A stretch of 64,000 bases of DNA from a bacterium (Candidatus Blackallbacteria) CG13_big_fil_rev_8_21_14_2_50_49_14 (GCA_002783405.1 PFGG01000080.1:159046-223045), one strand, 5' to 3'. Counted from the first letter of the stretch, positions 36,511 through 45,676 are shown. Notes: generated by a model from the sequence alone, not told the origin. Program-made: numbers and translations.

Positions 36511-39033
36511 TTAGAGGCTGCGTTCCCAGAATGGCGGCTCTGAGCTTGTTGCGAAGCTCGCCAGTTCCTGCGCAATGGCTGCCAGCAAATCTGTGATCCG
36601 TTTATGCAGGGGCAGCAAGAGGTGTGGATCCAATTGGGTATTTTGCAGGGCCTGTAAGAGTTCCAGCAATTCCCGGCGCAACAAACGCTGCAATTGGGGC
36701 AGTTGATCGGCCACAGGGCTTTGGGCCAGTTCTTTGAGCAGGTTTTGACGCAGACCTGACAGGCTCTCGTCAGTGGGCATCTGTCCCTGTTCCAGGCTGT
36801 TCAGAATATCCTGACAGACCTGCAGCAGTTTTTCAATTTCAGCTTTGAGCTTTGCTGTCAGTTCGGGGGCTTTTGTCGGCTGAGCCTCCGCTGGCATTTC
36901 CTTGGGGTTGAAGAAGGCCTGAATTTTTTTCAAAGGCGAGGCCTTTTTATGGCGTGGCTGAGACACTGAGAATACTTTAGGTTCTGCTTCCATGGCCATC
37001 AGATCAAAGGCTTGATCTGCGGGGGCTGCTGCGGCTTCTGCCATAGGAGCCGCACTGCGCAGTATGCCGCCCATCGCAGCTTCGGGAGGCAAGGGGGCCA
37101 TGGCTGGCATCGGCATCGGCGGAGCTGGGGGCAGCGCACCCGTAAAGCCCAGATTGGCTTCGCTCCAGCTTTCTGGCAATTCAACGGGTTGTACCACCTG
37201 CTTGCGTTGGCCCGTGGGATTGACGATTTCTTCCGCATCAATGGCGACCAGGGCCGTGAAGCGGGAGAGCACGCCGTGGCTGCAGGAGAGCTGAATCATG
37301 TTCTGGCGCAAGGCATCAGAGGGGTTATACTCGGCCCGGAACTGATCCTCAAGTTCACTCAGGCGGCGGCGGGCCCAGAGATGTCGGATGGCGTCGAGGG
37401 TCACCTCTTGCGACTCGACCTCTGCTTGATACACTGTGCCATCGGCATTTTGGGCTTTGATTCTGAGTTGTTGGGGCTGACCTTTAAAAAAGATTTGAAT
37501 ACTGCGTCCGCTGAAAACATCGGGCAAAGCTGTCGGCACCCGCTCTTGGAGTTCGCCTGCTTCGGTACTGAGTTCCAACTGGGTCAGCACGGGGTCGCCA
37601 ATTTCCTGGGCGATGCCACGCAGGGCTGTGGTCAGCCCCTCGCCAGGAATTACAAAGTGGGCGGTTCCTCCCCCCAGGGCAGCCAGACGGTTGAGCAGTC
37701 CCGCATTGACGGCGGTATCGATGCCGACCGCAAAGACCCGGCAATCGCCCAACCCCTTTTGCAGGCGCTTGAGAACGGCAGATTCATCGCCAATCTGGCC
37801 ATCGGTCAAGAGAACGACCACACGCTGGGCGAGACTTTCTTCCCGTTTTTGCAAAGCCTGAAGTGCGGCTTTCAGTGCCATCTCCAGCTCTGTGCCACCT
37901 CTTGCAGTCAGCGCTTGCAGAAAGCGCTGGCCTTCGTCCTGGCCGGCAGGATCTGCTGCCAGAAAGAGGGCCTGATTATCTTGCAACTTGGGGTGAAACC
38001 AATCCAGACGGTCATCGAAGGCCAGAATTGCATAGCGATCGCTGGGGCCCAGGGTTTCGAGCAGCAGACTGCAGGCTTGACTGGCCGAGGTCATTTTTAA
38101 ACCTTCCATTGATCCTGAACGATCCACGACAAAGACCACTTCACGCGGCACGGGAGGCAGGTTTCGGGCTGGGGCTGTGACTTGCAGCAGTGAAAAACAG
38201 CCCTGTTCGGTCTGGGTTGTGAGCAGACTGGGTTTGAGCTGGGCTTCTGCCAGCCGCCAGCGCAAAATAAAATCACGGTTCAGGCGTTCGTTGGTTTTGG
38301 CGAGTTCGATGCGCAATCCCTGTGCTTTGAAGTGGGTTTGGGTGGCATGCTGACTGCAAACCAATTCAGAAATTTCCTCAGCCAGCAATTGCACTGAAAG
38401 GCTGAAATGGGTTTGGGGATCAAATCCCGGAGCCAGCAAGGGGGGGCTGATACGGGAGGCATCAGGGATCCTGTCACTATCCGTGGCTGTTCCTGCGCCG
38501 TGGGCTCCATTTTCAATCGCTTCGCCGGGCAGGTAGCGGGGAGCTGTCACCAGGGGCAGGCGCAGTTCACACAGGCCTTGCTCACTGAGCGGGAGCACCT
38601 GGGCATAGCGCAGTTCAATTTCCAGGCTTTCGCCGGGCATTAAATTGCCCAGGCTGAGGGTAAAAATTTCTTCTCTTTCCTGTTCCAGCAGACCGGCCCG
38701 ACGCCCTTCTGAGAGCGCCTGTTGGTAGTTCTGACGGGCTTGCTGACGTTCTTGGGTTTCGGCAAGAATGACCCGCTCACCGGCTTTGAGGCGGAAGGAG
38801 CTGACAGCGGCTCCCCCCGGCAGGGGAAAGATATAGACGGCTTCCAGGGGCTGACTGAGGTTGTTTTCAAAGATCTGTTTGATCTGCACCTGGGCGATCT
38901 GGGCCCCGACCTGGGCTTCAATTTCAACGCCCGCCAGGGGCAAAACCCGTTTTTTTTCTTGCGCGATCACTTCTAAACTGCCAAAATGCAGGTTTTTTTC
39001 CTGGGTTTCAAAAAGGGGGATAGTCAGGCTCAT
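36511..39033 (-). CDS. VIT and von Willebrand A domain protein
   Basis: 840 residues. Residues 1-150 form a VIT domain (QIKQIFENNLSQPLEAVYIF, ALSEGRRAGLLEQER), followed at about 297-480 by a vWA domain with an intact metal site DRSGS (304-308) and a GGTELEMAL threonine loop. The C-terminal 300 residues are Ala/Pro-rich and then helical. VIT-vWA proteins resemble the inter-alpha-trypsin inhibitor heavy chain and bind protein partners through the metal site. No signal peptide is visible, so it may act in the cytoplasm. The ATG overlaps the stop of the MerR gene (ATGA), so the regulator and this gene are translated together. Confidence 0.88.
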   Translation of the reverse strand: MSLTIPLFETQEKNLHFGSLEVIAQEKKRVLPLAGVEIEAQVGAQIAQVQIKQIFENNLSQPLEAVYIFPLPGGAAVSSFRLKAGERVILAETQERQQARQNYQQALSEGRRAGLLEQEREEIFTLSLGNLMPGESLEIELRYAQVLPLSEQGLCELRLPLVTAPRYLPGEAIENGAHGAGTATDSDRIPDASRISPPLLAPGFDPQTHFSLSVQLLAEEISELVCSQHATQTHFKAQGLRIELAKTNERLNRDFILRWRLAEAQLKPSLLTTQTEQGCFSLLQVTAPARNLPPVPREVVFVVDRSGSMEGLKMTSASQACSLLLETLGPSDRYAILAFDDRLDWFHPKLQDNQALFLAADPAGQDEGQRFLQALTARGGTELEMALKAALQALQKREESLAQRVVVLLTDGQIGDESAVLKRLQKGLGDCRVFAVGIDTAVNAGLLNRLAALGGGTAHFVIPGEGLTTALRGIAQEIGDPVLTQLELSTEAGELQERVPTALPDVFSGRSIQIFFKGQPQQLRIKAQNADGTVYQAEVESQEVTLDAIRHLWARRRLSELEDQFRAEYNPSDALRQNMIQLSCSHGVLSRFTALVAIDAEEIVNPTGQRKQVVQPVELPESWSEANLGFTGALPPAPPMPMPAMAPLPPEAAMGGILRSAAPMAEAAAAPADQAFDLMAMEAEPKVFSVSQPRHKKASPLKKIQAFFNPKEMPAEAQPTKAPELTAKLKAEIEKLLQVCQDILNSLEQGQMPTDESLSGLRQNLLKELAQSPVADQLPQLQRLLRRELLELLQALQNTQLDPHLLLPLHKRITDLLAAIAQELASFATSSEPPFWERSL

Positions 39034-39539
39034 GGCATCTCGTCTCCTTCTGCGGTTGAGGTTTTATCTGTGGCCAAGGTCTCCAGAATCTGTCGAATCT
39101 CTTCAAGCAGATGTTCTGGGTTTTGAGCGCGCCAATCGGCACTCAGTTTCAGGCTGAACCCTGGTTCTACAGGGATTTCGAGCCAGTTCAGAGCCTGAAT
39201 TTTGCGTTGTGGGGTTTGTTTCAGGCTTTCGAGCAAATTTTGAATTTGGGCTTGATCCAGGCCAAAAATCTGGGCTTGAATCTGTGCCAGAGAATAACCC
39301 GCTGCCTGTAAGGCCTTGATCAGACTGGCCTGAAGCAGGTGTTTTTCCTGGTAACGGGCCTGGCGCTTTTCAATCAGCGGTGGATCGAGCAAGCCCAGGC
39401 TGGTGTAGTAGCGAAGCGTGCGACCGTCGGGGCGGGCCGCGATGCGGCGGTCATGAACCTGTCCCAGCAGATTGAGGCTGGCCAGTTTGGCCTCCACGGC
39501 TTCTGCAAGTTCTTCGAGGGTCCACGCATGCTTGTTCAT
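39030..39539 (-). CDS. MerR-family transcriptional regulator
   Basis: 169 residues from the ATG at 39539; the frame is open 18 codons further up but those cross the promoter. The MerR winged-helix core is RTLRYYTSLGLLDPP and YQEKHLLQASLIKALQAAGY, in part, with a helical effector region after it and no cysteine cluster, so not an obvious metal sensor. It overlaps the VIT-vWA gene, which is therefore its probable target along with its own promoter. A 9-bp inverted repeat at the promoter is the likely operator. Confidence 0.85.
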   Translation of the reverse strand: MNKHAWTLEELAEAVEAKLASLNLLGQVHDRRIAARPDGRTLRYYTSLGLLDPPLIEKRQARYQEKHLLQASLIKALQAAGYSLAQIQAQIFGLDQAQIQNLLESLKQTPQRKIQALNWLEIPVEPGFSLKLSADWRAQNPEHLLEEIRQILETLATDKTSTAEGDEMP

Positions 39540-39574
39540 GACAGTATAATATAAAATTACTGTAATACTGTCAA
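39539..39574 (-). promoter_or_regulatory. MerR promoter with inverted repeat; possible leaderless start
   Basis: On the minus strand a perfect TTGACA (39574-39569), 17-bp spacer, TATTAT (39551-39546). The start of transcription falls at about 39539, the A of the ATG. TGACAGTAT (39539-39547) and its complement ATACTGTCA (39565-39573) flank the promoter, and ATTACTGTAAT (39556-39566) is a smaller palindrome inside the spacer. Confidence 0.7.
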
Positions 39575-39575
39575 G

Positions 39576-39604
39576 TTGAGTTTTGGCTTTCAAAAGAGTA
39601 AAAT
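39576..39604 (+). promoter_or_regulatory. Promoter of the glycerophosphodiesterase gene
   Basis: TTGAGT (39576-39581), 17-bp spacer, TAAAAT (39599-39604). It is back to back with the merR promoter, so one regulator could act on both. Confidence 0.55.
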
Positions 39605-39636
39605 GCTCACAGATCTTTACGCATCAGGAAAACATC

Positions 39637-40689
39637 ATGTCAATTTTCCCTTTGTTTTTTCGCTCAGCCCTGAGCTTGGGCTTGCTCTTGGGGTCGATGG
39701 GGACTCTGGCTTCCGCTTCTTTGGCGCACAAGCCCCAGCCCTTGGTGATCGCCCACCGTGGGGCCTGTGGCCTGTTTCCAGAGCATACGCTGGCGGCCTA
39801 CCGTGAAGCGATTCAGGAAGGTGCAGATTTTATCGAACCCGATGTGGTATCAACGAAAGACGGTGTTTTGGTTGTGCGTCATGAAAACAATCTGGTGGAT
39901 ACCACCGATGTCGCCGTCAAATTCCCCAAGCGCAAGCGCACGAAAACCATCGATGGCCAGGCTGTCACGGGCTGGTTCAGTGAAGATTTTACCCTCAAAG
40001 AACTGAAAACCCTATGGGCGAAACAACGTTTCGATTTTCGCCCCCAGCAGGAAAATGGCAAATACGAAATTCCGACCCTTGAAGAGGTTTTGCAGTTGCT
40101 GAAAAATCACCAGCTGAAAACCGGGATGCGGATTGGGGTTTACCCTGAAACCAAGCATCCCAGTTATTTTAAAAAGCTGGGCCTGCCGCTTGAAGATCGT
40201 CTCTTGGGCCTGCTCAAACGTTATGGTTATGAAACAGCTTCTGACCCCGTTTTTATTCAATCCTTTGAAGTTGAAAATCTTCAGCAATTGAATCAAAAGA
40301 CCTCGATTCGGCTGATTCAATTGGTGGAGTCTGAAGGTCAACCTGCGGATTTTGGCCTGCGCAAAGACAAACGCACTTACAGCGATTTACTCAGCCCCGA
40401 AGGTTTGCGATTTGTTTCAAGCTATGCCAATGGCCTGGGCCCTCCCAAACAAATTTTGGTCAAGCCCCAGGGGGATCGTTTGGTCAGTACTGGCTTGCTT
40501 GAGCTGGCCCACCGTCATGGGCTGGCTGTTCATCCCTGGACTTTTCGCAATGAGAGCCAGTTTTTAGCGCCCCAGTTCAAACAGGACCCAGCTGCCGAAT
40601 ATGCTTTTTATTATCAATTGGGTGTAGATGGCGTTTTCAGCGAGTTTCCTGACTTGGCACGAAAGGGTCTGAAACAGGAGCAGCCTTAA
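39637..40689 (+). CDS. Secreted glycerophosphodiester phosphodiesterase
   Basis: 350 residues from the ATG at 39637 with AGGA eight bases upstream. Signal peptide FRSALSLGLLLGSMGTLASA, then the GDPD TIM-barrel signature: AHRGACGLFPEHTLAAY and FIEPDVVSTKDGVLVVRHE hold the catalytic His residues and metal-binding Glu/Asp. It is GlpQ-like, and splits glycerophosphodiesters released from phospholipids into glycerol-3-phosphate and an alcohol, outside the cytoplasmic membrane. Upstream and divergent is the merR gene. No glycerol-3-phosphate transporter is adjacent. Confidence 0.93.
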   Translation: MSIFPLFFRSALSLGLLLGSMGTLASASLAHKPQPLVIAHRGACGLFPEHTLAAYREAIQEGADFIEPDVVSTKDGVLVVRHENNLVDTTDVAVKFPKRKRTKTIDGQAVTGWFSEDFTLKELKTLWAKQRFDFRPQQENGKYEIPTLEEVLQLLKNHQLKTGMRIGVYPETKHPSYFKKLGLPLEDRLLGLLKRYGYETASDPVFIQSFEVENLQQLNQKTSIRLIQLVESEGQPADFGLRKDKRTYSDLLSPEGLRFVSSYANGLGPPKQILVKPQGDRLVSTGLLELAHRHGLAVHPWTFRNESQFLAPQFKQDPAAEYAFYYQLGVDGVFSEFPDLARKGLKQEQP

Positions 40690-40748
40690 AAGAAGCGGGC
40701 TGAAAACCTGCCGGTTTGGGGCCTCAAAATAGGGTAAACTGAATAGCA

Positions 40749-43013
40749 ATGGCAGATTTCAACCTTTTTTCTGACGATGAGCAGGATTCGACTCAGCTGC
40801 TGGAGAGCACTCCAGCCCCTGATCCGCTGGTGCAATTGAGTTCGCTTGAAGAACTTGAAAAAACCTTTATTTTTCAATCCGATGAAACGGCTTGTCTGGA
40901 TCAGGACGATGAAGCCTATGCTTATGCTACCCAGAGCCGTCAGCGCTACGATATGGTCGTGATGGTCGGCGAAGGGGCCATGGGCCAGGTTTTTCTGGCA
41001 CGGGATGTGGATTTGCTGCGCAAGGTGGCGTATAAAAAACTTCACGACAAGGTTGCTGTCGATCGGGGCGTGCTTTCGCGGTTTTTAAAAGAAGTTCAAA
41101 TCACCGCCCAGTTGGAACACCCCAATGTGGTGCCGGTCTATACCCTTGAAAAAACCGAGGACCAAAGCCTGGCCTATGCCATGAAACTGGTCATGGGCAA
41201 GACCCTCAAAGAGCTTTTACAGGAAGCCCGCCAGGCCTATGATCAGGGCCAACTCCCCGATGAGGAATGTGCTGCGACCACGTTGCTTGAACATTTTCTC
41301 AAAGTTTTGGATGCCTTGGCCTATGCCCATAACAAGGGCGTGATTCATCGCGATTTAAAGCCTGCCAATATTATGATTGGCCGTTACCGTGAGGTCTATG
41401 TCATGGATTGGGGCATTGCCAGAGTCTTTGGGGTGCCCGATGAGACCGTTTCTGAAAGCGAATCAGAGCTGGTTTCTGTGGCCAGTCTGAATGAGCAGGA
41501 AGACGATCTGGAGCAGACCCGTGCAGGCCAGATTCTGGGCACCCCCCGTTATCTCTCACCGGAACAGGCCACGGGTCGGAATGAAAAGCTGGACGGGCGC
41601 AGTGACCAGTTTACCTTGGGTTTGATTCTGTTTGAGCTGGTGACCCTGAAGCCTGCCTATACGGGTAAGAATATAACCGATCTGCTCAAGCGGGTGTTGA
41701 AAGCTGAGAAAGAGCCCTTTGTGCATTATCAGCCCAAACAGCGCATTCCCCGCGAATTACAGGCGATTATCAATAAGGCCACGGCCCGCAAGGCCGATCA
41801 ACGCTATCCTTCGCTGCGGGAAATGTCTGAAGATTTGCGCCGCTATTTGCAGGGGAAATCTGTGCTGGCCCAGCCGGACACACAGATTCAGGCCACAGCC
41901 CGATGGTTTCAGCACCATCCCTTTTTATCCGCGGGTCTGATTCTTGTTCTGTTGCTCAGTGGGGCCAGTTCTGCGACCTGGAGTATGGTGCAGCAGCAGC
42001 GCAGCATGCTCCAGCTGCAGAAACGTGAGCATATTTTAAGTCAGTTTCAGACGGCTGTTTCGGCCCAGTCGCAAAGTTTGAACAATAGTTTTATGCGCTA
42101 CGAGATTTTGTTGCGGGGCCTTTCGGCAGCAGCTGAAACCCTGTTGCAAAGGGGAGAACCTCAAGCTGGTCCGCTCTATACCGAAGATCGCTTTGCCACA
42201 CCGGGGTTGGCCCCCCCTGATTTTCGCTATGCGCCCCATTATGGCAAGCTGATCAGTTTAGAACAGCCCGTTTTCAGGCGCGCACCCGGTGTATCTGAAA
42301 GCGCCGTCGAACCTGTGGCCAGAAGGCTTTTGCCCTTGGGGGCTTATTTTCAAAAAATGTTTCTCTCCAGCCTGGGGCAGACCCAAGTCCAAGACCGTGG
42401 GGCGGCTTTGCAAAAAATTGCCGAAAAAGGCGGCCCTTTGATCTGGAGTTATGTCGGCTTGGAACAGGGCTTGCACATGGCCTACCCTGGCAAGGCGGGT
42501 TATCCGGTTTCCTATGATCCCCGCCAAAGACCCTGGTATCAGCTCTCGGCACATAAACAGGGCCTGCATTGGGGCAACCCCTATGTCGATGTACAGGGCC
42601 AGGGCCTGCTGCTGCCCTGTAGCACGGCACTCTATGATCGCCAGGGCCATTTTCTGGGCGTGGCAGGGGTGGAGCTGACCTTTCAGTATTTGGTCGATCA
42701 TCTTTTGCATTTGCCGGATTATCAGGTGATTCAGACCTATCTGCTCGATGACCAGGGCCGAATTATGGTGCGTTCCAGTGATCGCAAGCGCAAATATGGC
42801 CTGCGTTTTGGCGAAGATAGCCTGGGGCAGGCTTTGGACCTGCCGCTTTTTCCGCAATCCCAGGTGGTTGAAAAAATCAAAGCCAAGGGATCGGGTCAGC
42901 TCAGCTATCTGGAAGATGGCCGCCGTATTTTATTGGCTTATTATCGTCTCGATGCTCTCAATTGGTATTATGCCGTGGCTGTCGATGAGGATGATTTGCT
43001 GGGGCTGCGTTAG
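40749..43013 (+). CDS. Transmembrane Ser/Thr protein kinase with extracytoplasmic sensor
   Basis: 754 residues. The kinase domain spans about 68-370: GEGAMG (74-79), Lys96, Glu115, HRDLKPAN (200-207), DWG in place of DFG (220-222) and the APE-like LSPEQATG. A hydrophobic span at about 390-412 follows, then an external part with a Cache-like pattern (WSYVGLEQGLHMAYPG, YDPRQRPWYQ, GVAGVELTFQYLVDHLL), which binds small ligands in known sensors. It therefore couples an outside signal to protein phosphorylation. TAAACT at 40735-40740 places transcription two or so bases before the ATG, and there is no Shine-Dalgarno sequence. Confidence 0.92.
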   Translation: MADFNLFSDDEQDSTQLLESTPAPDPLVQLSSLEELEKTFIFQSDETACLDQDDEAYAYATQSRQRYDMVVMVGEGAMGQVFLARDVDLLRKVAYKKLHDKVAVDRGVLSRFLKEVQITAQLEHPNVVPVYTLEKTEDQSLAYAMKLVMGKTLKELLQEARQAYDQGQLPDEECAATTLLEHFLKVLDALAYAHNKGVIHRDLKPANIMIGRYREVYVMDWGIARVFGVPDETVSESESELVSVASLNEQEDDLEQTRAGQILGTPRYLSPEQATGRNEKLDGRSDQFTLGLILFELVTLKPAYTGKNITDLLKRVLKAEKEPFVHYQPKQRIPRELQAIINKATARKADQRYPSLREMSEDLRRYLQGKSVLAQPDTQIQATARWFQHHPFLSAGLILVLLLSGASSATWSMVQQQRSMLQLQKREHILSQFQTAVSAQSQSLNNSFMRYEILLRGLSAAAETLLQRGEPQAGPLYTEDRFATPGLAPPDFRYAPHYGKLISLEQPVFRRAPGVSESAVEPVARRLLPLGAYFQKMFLSSLGQTQVQDRGAALQKIAEKGGPLIWSYVGLEQGLHMAYPGKAGYPVSYDPRQRPWYQLSAHKQGLHWGNPYVDVQGQGLLLPCSTALYDRQGHFLGVAGVELTFQYLVDHLLHLPDYQVIQTYLLDDQGRIMVRSSDRKRKYGLRFGEDSLGQALDLPLFPQSQVVEKIKAKGSGQLSYLEDGRRILLAYYRLDALNWYYAVAVDEDDLLGLR

Positions 43014-43069
43014 GGCTTTTATTGGTTTTAAATTAGCTTCTGTATTTTTATGTATGCTAAACTTGCGTT

Positions 43070-43966
43070 ATGAGTAAATCACGCATTCATTGGGATCACT
43101 ATTTCAGTCAATGGCTGGCACATGCTTTGCCCCGTCATGATTTGGTGGTTGAAGAAAAACCCCAGTTCAGCCAGTTGCCTTTAGAAGCAGATATTCTGAT
43201 CATTGCGGCATCACAGGCAAAGTCTGCTTGGCAAAATCACCCCCTCTGGCGTTATCTTAGTCCCTATACGGTAATTGAATTTAAATCTGTCTCAGATCCC
43301 TTTCGGGGTCATGATTTAGAAACGCTTTCAGCCTATGTTGCTTTGACCCATCGTCAGCATCAATTGGGATTGCAAACCCAGGTCGGGGGCTGGCTGATTG
43401 TTTCACATCTGAACAAGGCCTTGCGCCAACGTCTGCAAAACTATGGGCTTGTTCTGCAAAATATTTTTCCTGGTTTCTGGCAGGCTGAAACGACTTTTTT
43501 CCCCTTGGCTGTGGTGGAGTACGATCAATTGCCCAATATGCCTGATTATTTTGAGCTCAAAACCTTTATGCGTGGGGGAAAAGACTTGCAAGAGACGCTG
43601 CGCATGGGTTTGCAGCAATTAGAGGGTAGTAATTTGCAGAACGAATACCTTACAATAATCTCAGCGATACATAAACAGGAGGCCGAGGCTGTGATTCAAC
43701 TCTTGGAAAGCGAAAAAGAGAACGTGGCCTGGGTGGTTGAGCAACTCCTGGAAAGATCTCCTGATCTGGGTGAAAAGATTCCCTTTATTCAGGCTCAGAA
43801 ATCTTCAGGTTGGTTGAACGGCAAACAGGAAGGTCGGCGAGAAGGTTTACGTGAGACGGCCCGTCAGATGTTGAAAAAGGGTTTTGAACTGAATTTGGTT
43901 GCTGAGCTTACAGGTTTGTCTCTGGATCAGATTGAGCAACTCAAGACTGAAACTTTGGAGTCTTAA
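43070..43966 (+). CDS. Rpn-like PD-(D/E)XK nuclease family protein
   Basis: 298 residues. EADILII and YTVIEFKSVSD carry the Asp and the E-x-K of a PD-(D/E)XK nuclease core. The C-terminus (NGKQEGRREGLRETARQML, then VAELTGLSLDQIEQLK) is the repeat-and-helix tail seen in Rpn (recombination-promoting nuclease) and DUF4351 proteins, often mislabelled as transposases. Family members are DNA endonucleases linked to recombination or phage defence. The activity here is inferred. A possible -10 box TATGCT at 43053-43058 lies about 12 bases before the ATG and there is no Shine-Dalgarno sequence. Confidence 0.75.
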   Translation: MSKSRIHWDHYFSQWLAHALPRHDLVVEEKPQFSQLPLEADILIIAASQAKSAWQNHPLWRYLSPYTVIEFKSVSDPFRGHDLETLSAYVALTHRQHQLGLQTQVGGWLIVSHLNKALRQRLQNYGLVLQNIFPGFWQAETTFFPLAVVEYDQLPNMPDYFELKTFMRGGKDLQETLRMGLQQLEGSNLQNEYLTIISAIHKQEAEAVIQLLESEKENVAWVVEQLLERSPDLGEKIPFIQAQKSSGWLNGKQEGRREGLRETARQMLKKGFELNLVAELTGLSLDQIEQLKTETLES

Positions 43967-44260
43967 CGGGATTCTCTTGGTCTTTTGCAAATTCAGGGCT
44001 GAGTGAGGCCGAGATAGCTGGGCTCTAAGGCCAGAGAGTGGGGGTCGCAGGTGGCGTGGGGGATTCGGGCCGCCGTCTCCGCACATCGTGTGCGTCAACG
44101 CTATCTACGCGTTGCTCCGCTGTCCTTGGTTCTACGGCTCCTGTGTCGCCAAGAACCAAGGCAATTTCCAGGCCCCTGAACTTTACTATAGTCTTTTTTC
44201 CTACATAATGGTCAGTAATCTTGAATATAGAAAGTATCAGTATAGTCTTGATATATTTTC
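43967..44260. other. 294-bp structured intergenic region
   Basis: GC-rich left half with several inverted repeats: GCACA-TCG-TGTGC (44081-44093) and CCTTGGTTCT (44124-44133) with its complement AGAACCAAGG (44152-44161). From about 44165 the sequence turns abruptly AT-rich and stays so into the neighbouring gene. I see no credible coding frame. It could be a remnant of a mobile or repeated element. Confidence 0.5.
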
Positions 44261-45643
44261 TCAAATAAATCTCCTAACTTTAATAAGTTCCTCTTTTGTT
44301 GTTCGTCTGCGATCACCTTCTGTTTCTATGAAATAAACAAAATGTTTTGTTTCGTGTAGATACTCTGGATTTGAACTTGGTACTTGATTAACTTTAAAAA
44401 GAGGCTTAATTTGCAGATGATAACGATAATAATCACTTAACCAGCTATAATCAACAACTTTTGCATAATATATGAATGAGTTAATGTTAATTTTTGTTTT
44501 TATGCCGTCATAACCTTCTAAATCTTTTGTGTTCCCGTATTTATTTTCTGGGTTTTCACTTATAAAGTCGGAAACTAGTCCTGAAGTCACCTTATAATAA
44601 GCAGGATCGAGCAGCTCTAAACTTAATTTTGCAGGGATTAAAAGTTGAGTTTGAAAAGGCTCAATTTTAACAATAGGTGACGCAAATTCATAACCAGGGG
44701 GAATTATATGAGCTGACCAATACATATTAGGAGGAACTTCCATAATACCTTTAAATGGAGCTTCTTTTAATTGAGATATCTTAATAGTTGTAGTTTGCTT
44801 CAATGCCCCCGCAGGCAACTCCAGCTTGGCGACCCCCGGCAGTTCCACAGTCCCGCCTTCAGGCCCAACCCGGTTAATCCCTGGCGGGAAAGGGGCTTCG
44901 CCGCGCTGCTTTTGCCAGATCATCTGAAATTCTTTGATCTGATTGGCTTTAAAGCGCAGCACAAAAGCCTGCCCATCAGGGCTGTACCAATCACTCGGCA
45001 CGGGCAGAGGGCGCAGGCCCAGTTTGAACCACTGTTTGGCCCGCTCGTCATCATGGTGCTTGCGCTCTTTGCTCAGGGTGTCTTTGACATAATAAAGCTC
45101 ATCGCTGACCTCTAAAGAGCTGTTGTTTTTGGCTTCTTCGAGGTGAATCCAGGTTTTGAGCGTGGCGGCAGGCATTTGGAGCTTGGCTTCGCCATCACGG
45201 GCATCTCTGTCGGTGATTTCAAAGTGTGGGCCTGCTTCAAGCACCAGTTTAAACTCACCGGTTTCAGGAATGCGAATCTGTCGCTTACCCTTGGCTTCTT
45301 TGCTTTTCAGTTCAACGACCCAGGCTTTATGGTCTTCGTGGTCATCGTCACGGTGCGATTCTGGGCTGGGTGTGGCTTTGGGTTCTTTGTTCTTTTCGCT
45401 GGCGGTGGTGAAATCGCCATTCTCGGCTTGAAAGGCTTGCAGCAGGGCACTGACCTCATCCAGTTCGGGAGGCTCTGGGGCAGCGAGGGATGTGGTTTTG
45501 ACCATGCTGGGGAAGGTGACTTTTTCAGGCGGTTTTGGGCTGTTATCAGCAGCGGTCATGACTGGGGCTTGCAAATCTTGCCTGGGAGGCTGTGTGGGAA
45601 TCAAATTCAAGGTCATCATCAGGCCGGTGAGCAGGAACTTCAT
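44261..45643 (-). CDS. Secreted ZU5-like protein with an AT-rich 3' third
   Basis: 460 residues from the ATG at 45643, which has AAGGAGG nine bases upstream. A hydrophobic N-terminus (MKFLLTGLMMTLNLI) suggests export. A charged, Pro-rich region and a beta domain follow; VGPEGGTVELPG and AKLELPAGALKQTT resemble a ZU5-type module. From about residue 280 to the end (DNA below about 44800) codons become markedly AT-rich and residues shift to Tyr, Ile, Asn and Lys, unlike the first two thirds. The frame is intact across the change. This looks like a recombined or newly acquired C-terminal module. Role unknown. Confidence 0.7.
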   Translation of the reverse strand: MKFLLTGLMMTLNLIPTQPPRQDLQAPVMTAADNSPKPPEKVTFPSMVKTTSLAAPEPPELDEVSALLQAFQAENGDFTTASEKNKEPKATPSPESHRDDDHEDHKAWVVELKSKEAKGKRQIRIPETGEFKLVLEAGPHFEITDRDARDGEAKLQMPAATLKTWIHLEEAKNNSSLEVSDELYYVKDTLSKERKHHDDERAKQWFKLGLRPLPVPSDWYSPDGQAFVLRFKANQIKEFQMIWQKQRGEAPFPPGINRVGPEGGTVELPGVAKLELPAGALKQTTTIKISQLKEAPFKGIMEVPPNMYWSAHIIPPGYEFASPIVKIEPFQTQLLIPAKLSLELLDPAYYKVTSGLVSDFISENPENKYGNTKDLEGYDGIKTKININSFIYYAKVVDYSWLSDYYRYHLQIKPLFKVNQVPSSNPEYLHETKHFVYFIETEGDRRRTTKEELIKVRRFI

Positions 45644-45676
45644 CCGAGCAATCCTCCTTCTTTCAGAAAAATGCAT

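Noticed and set aside
43070..43966. Transposase (common database label for this family)
   Set aside because: The PD-(D/E)XK core and tail fit Rpn-like nucleases; no terminal inverted repeats or target duplications flank the gene.
44088..44336. 82-residue plus-strand frame
   Set aside because: Spans the composition boundary and the opposite-strand gene end, with no ribosome site or family resemblance.
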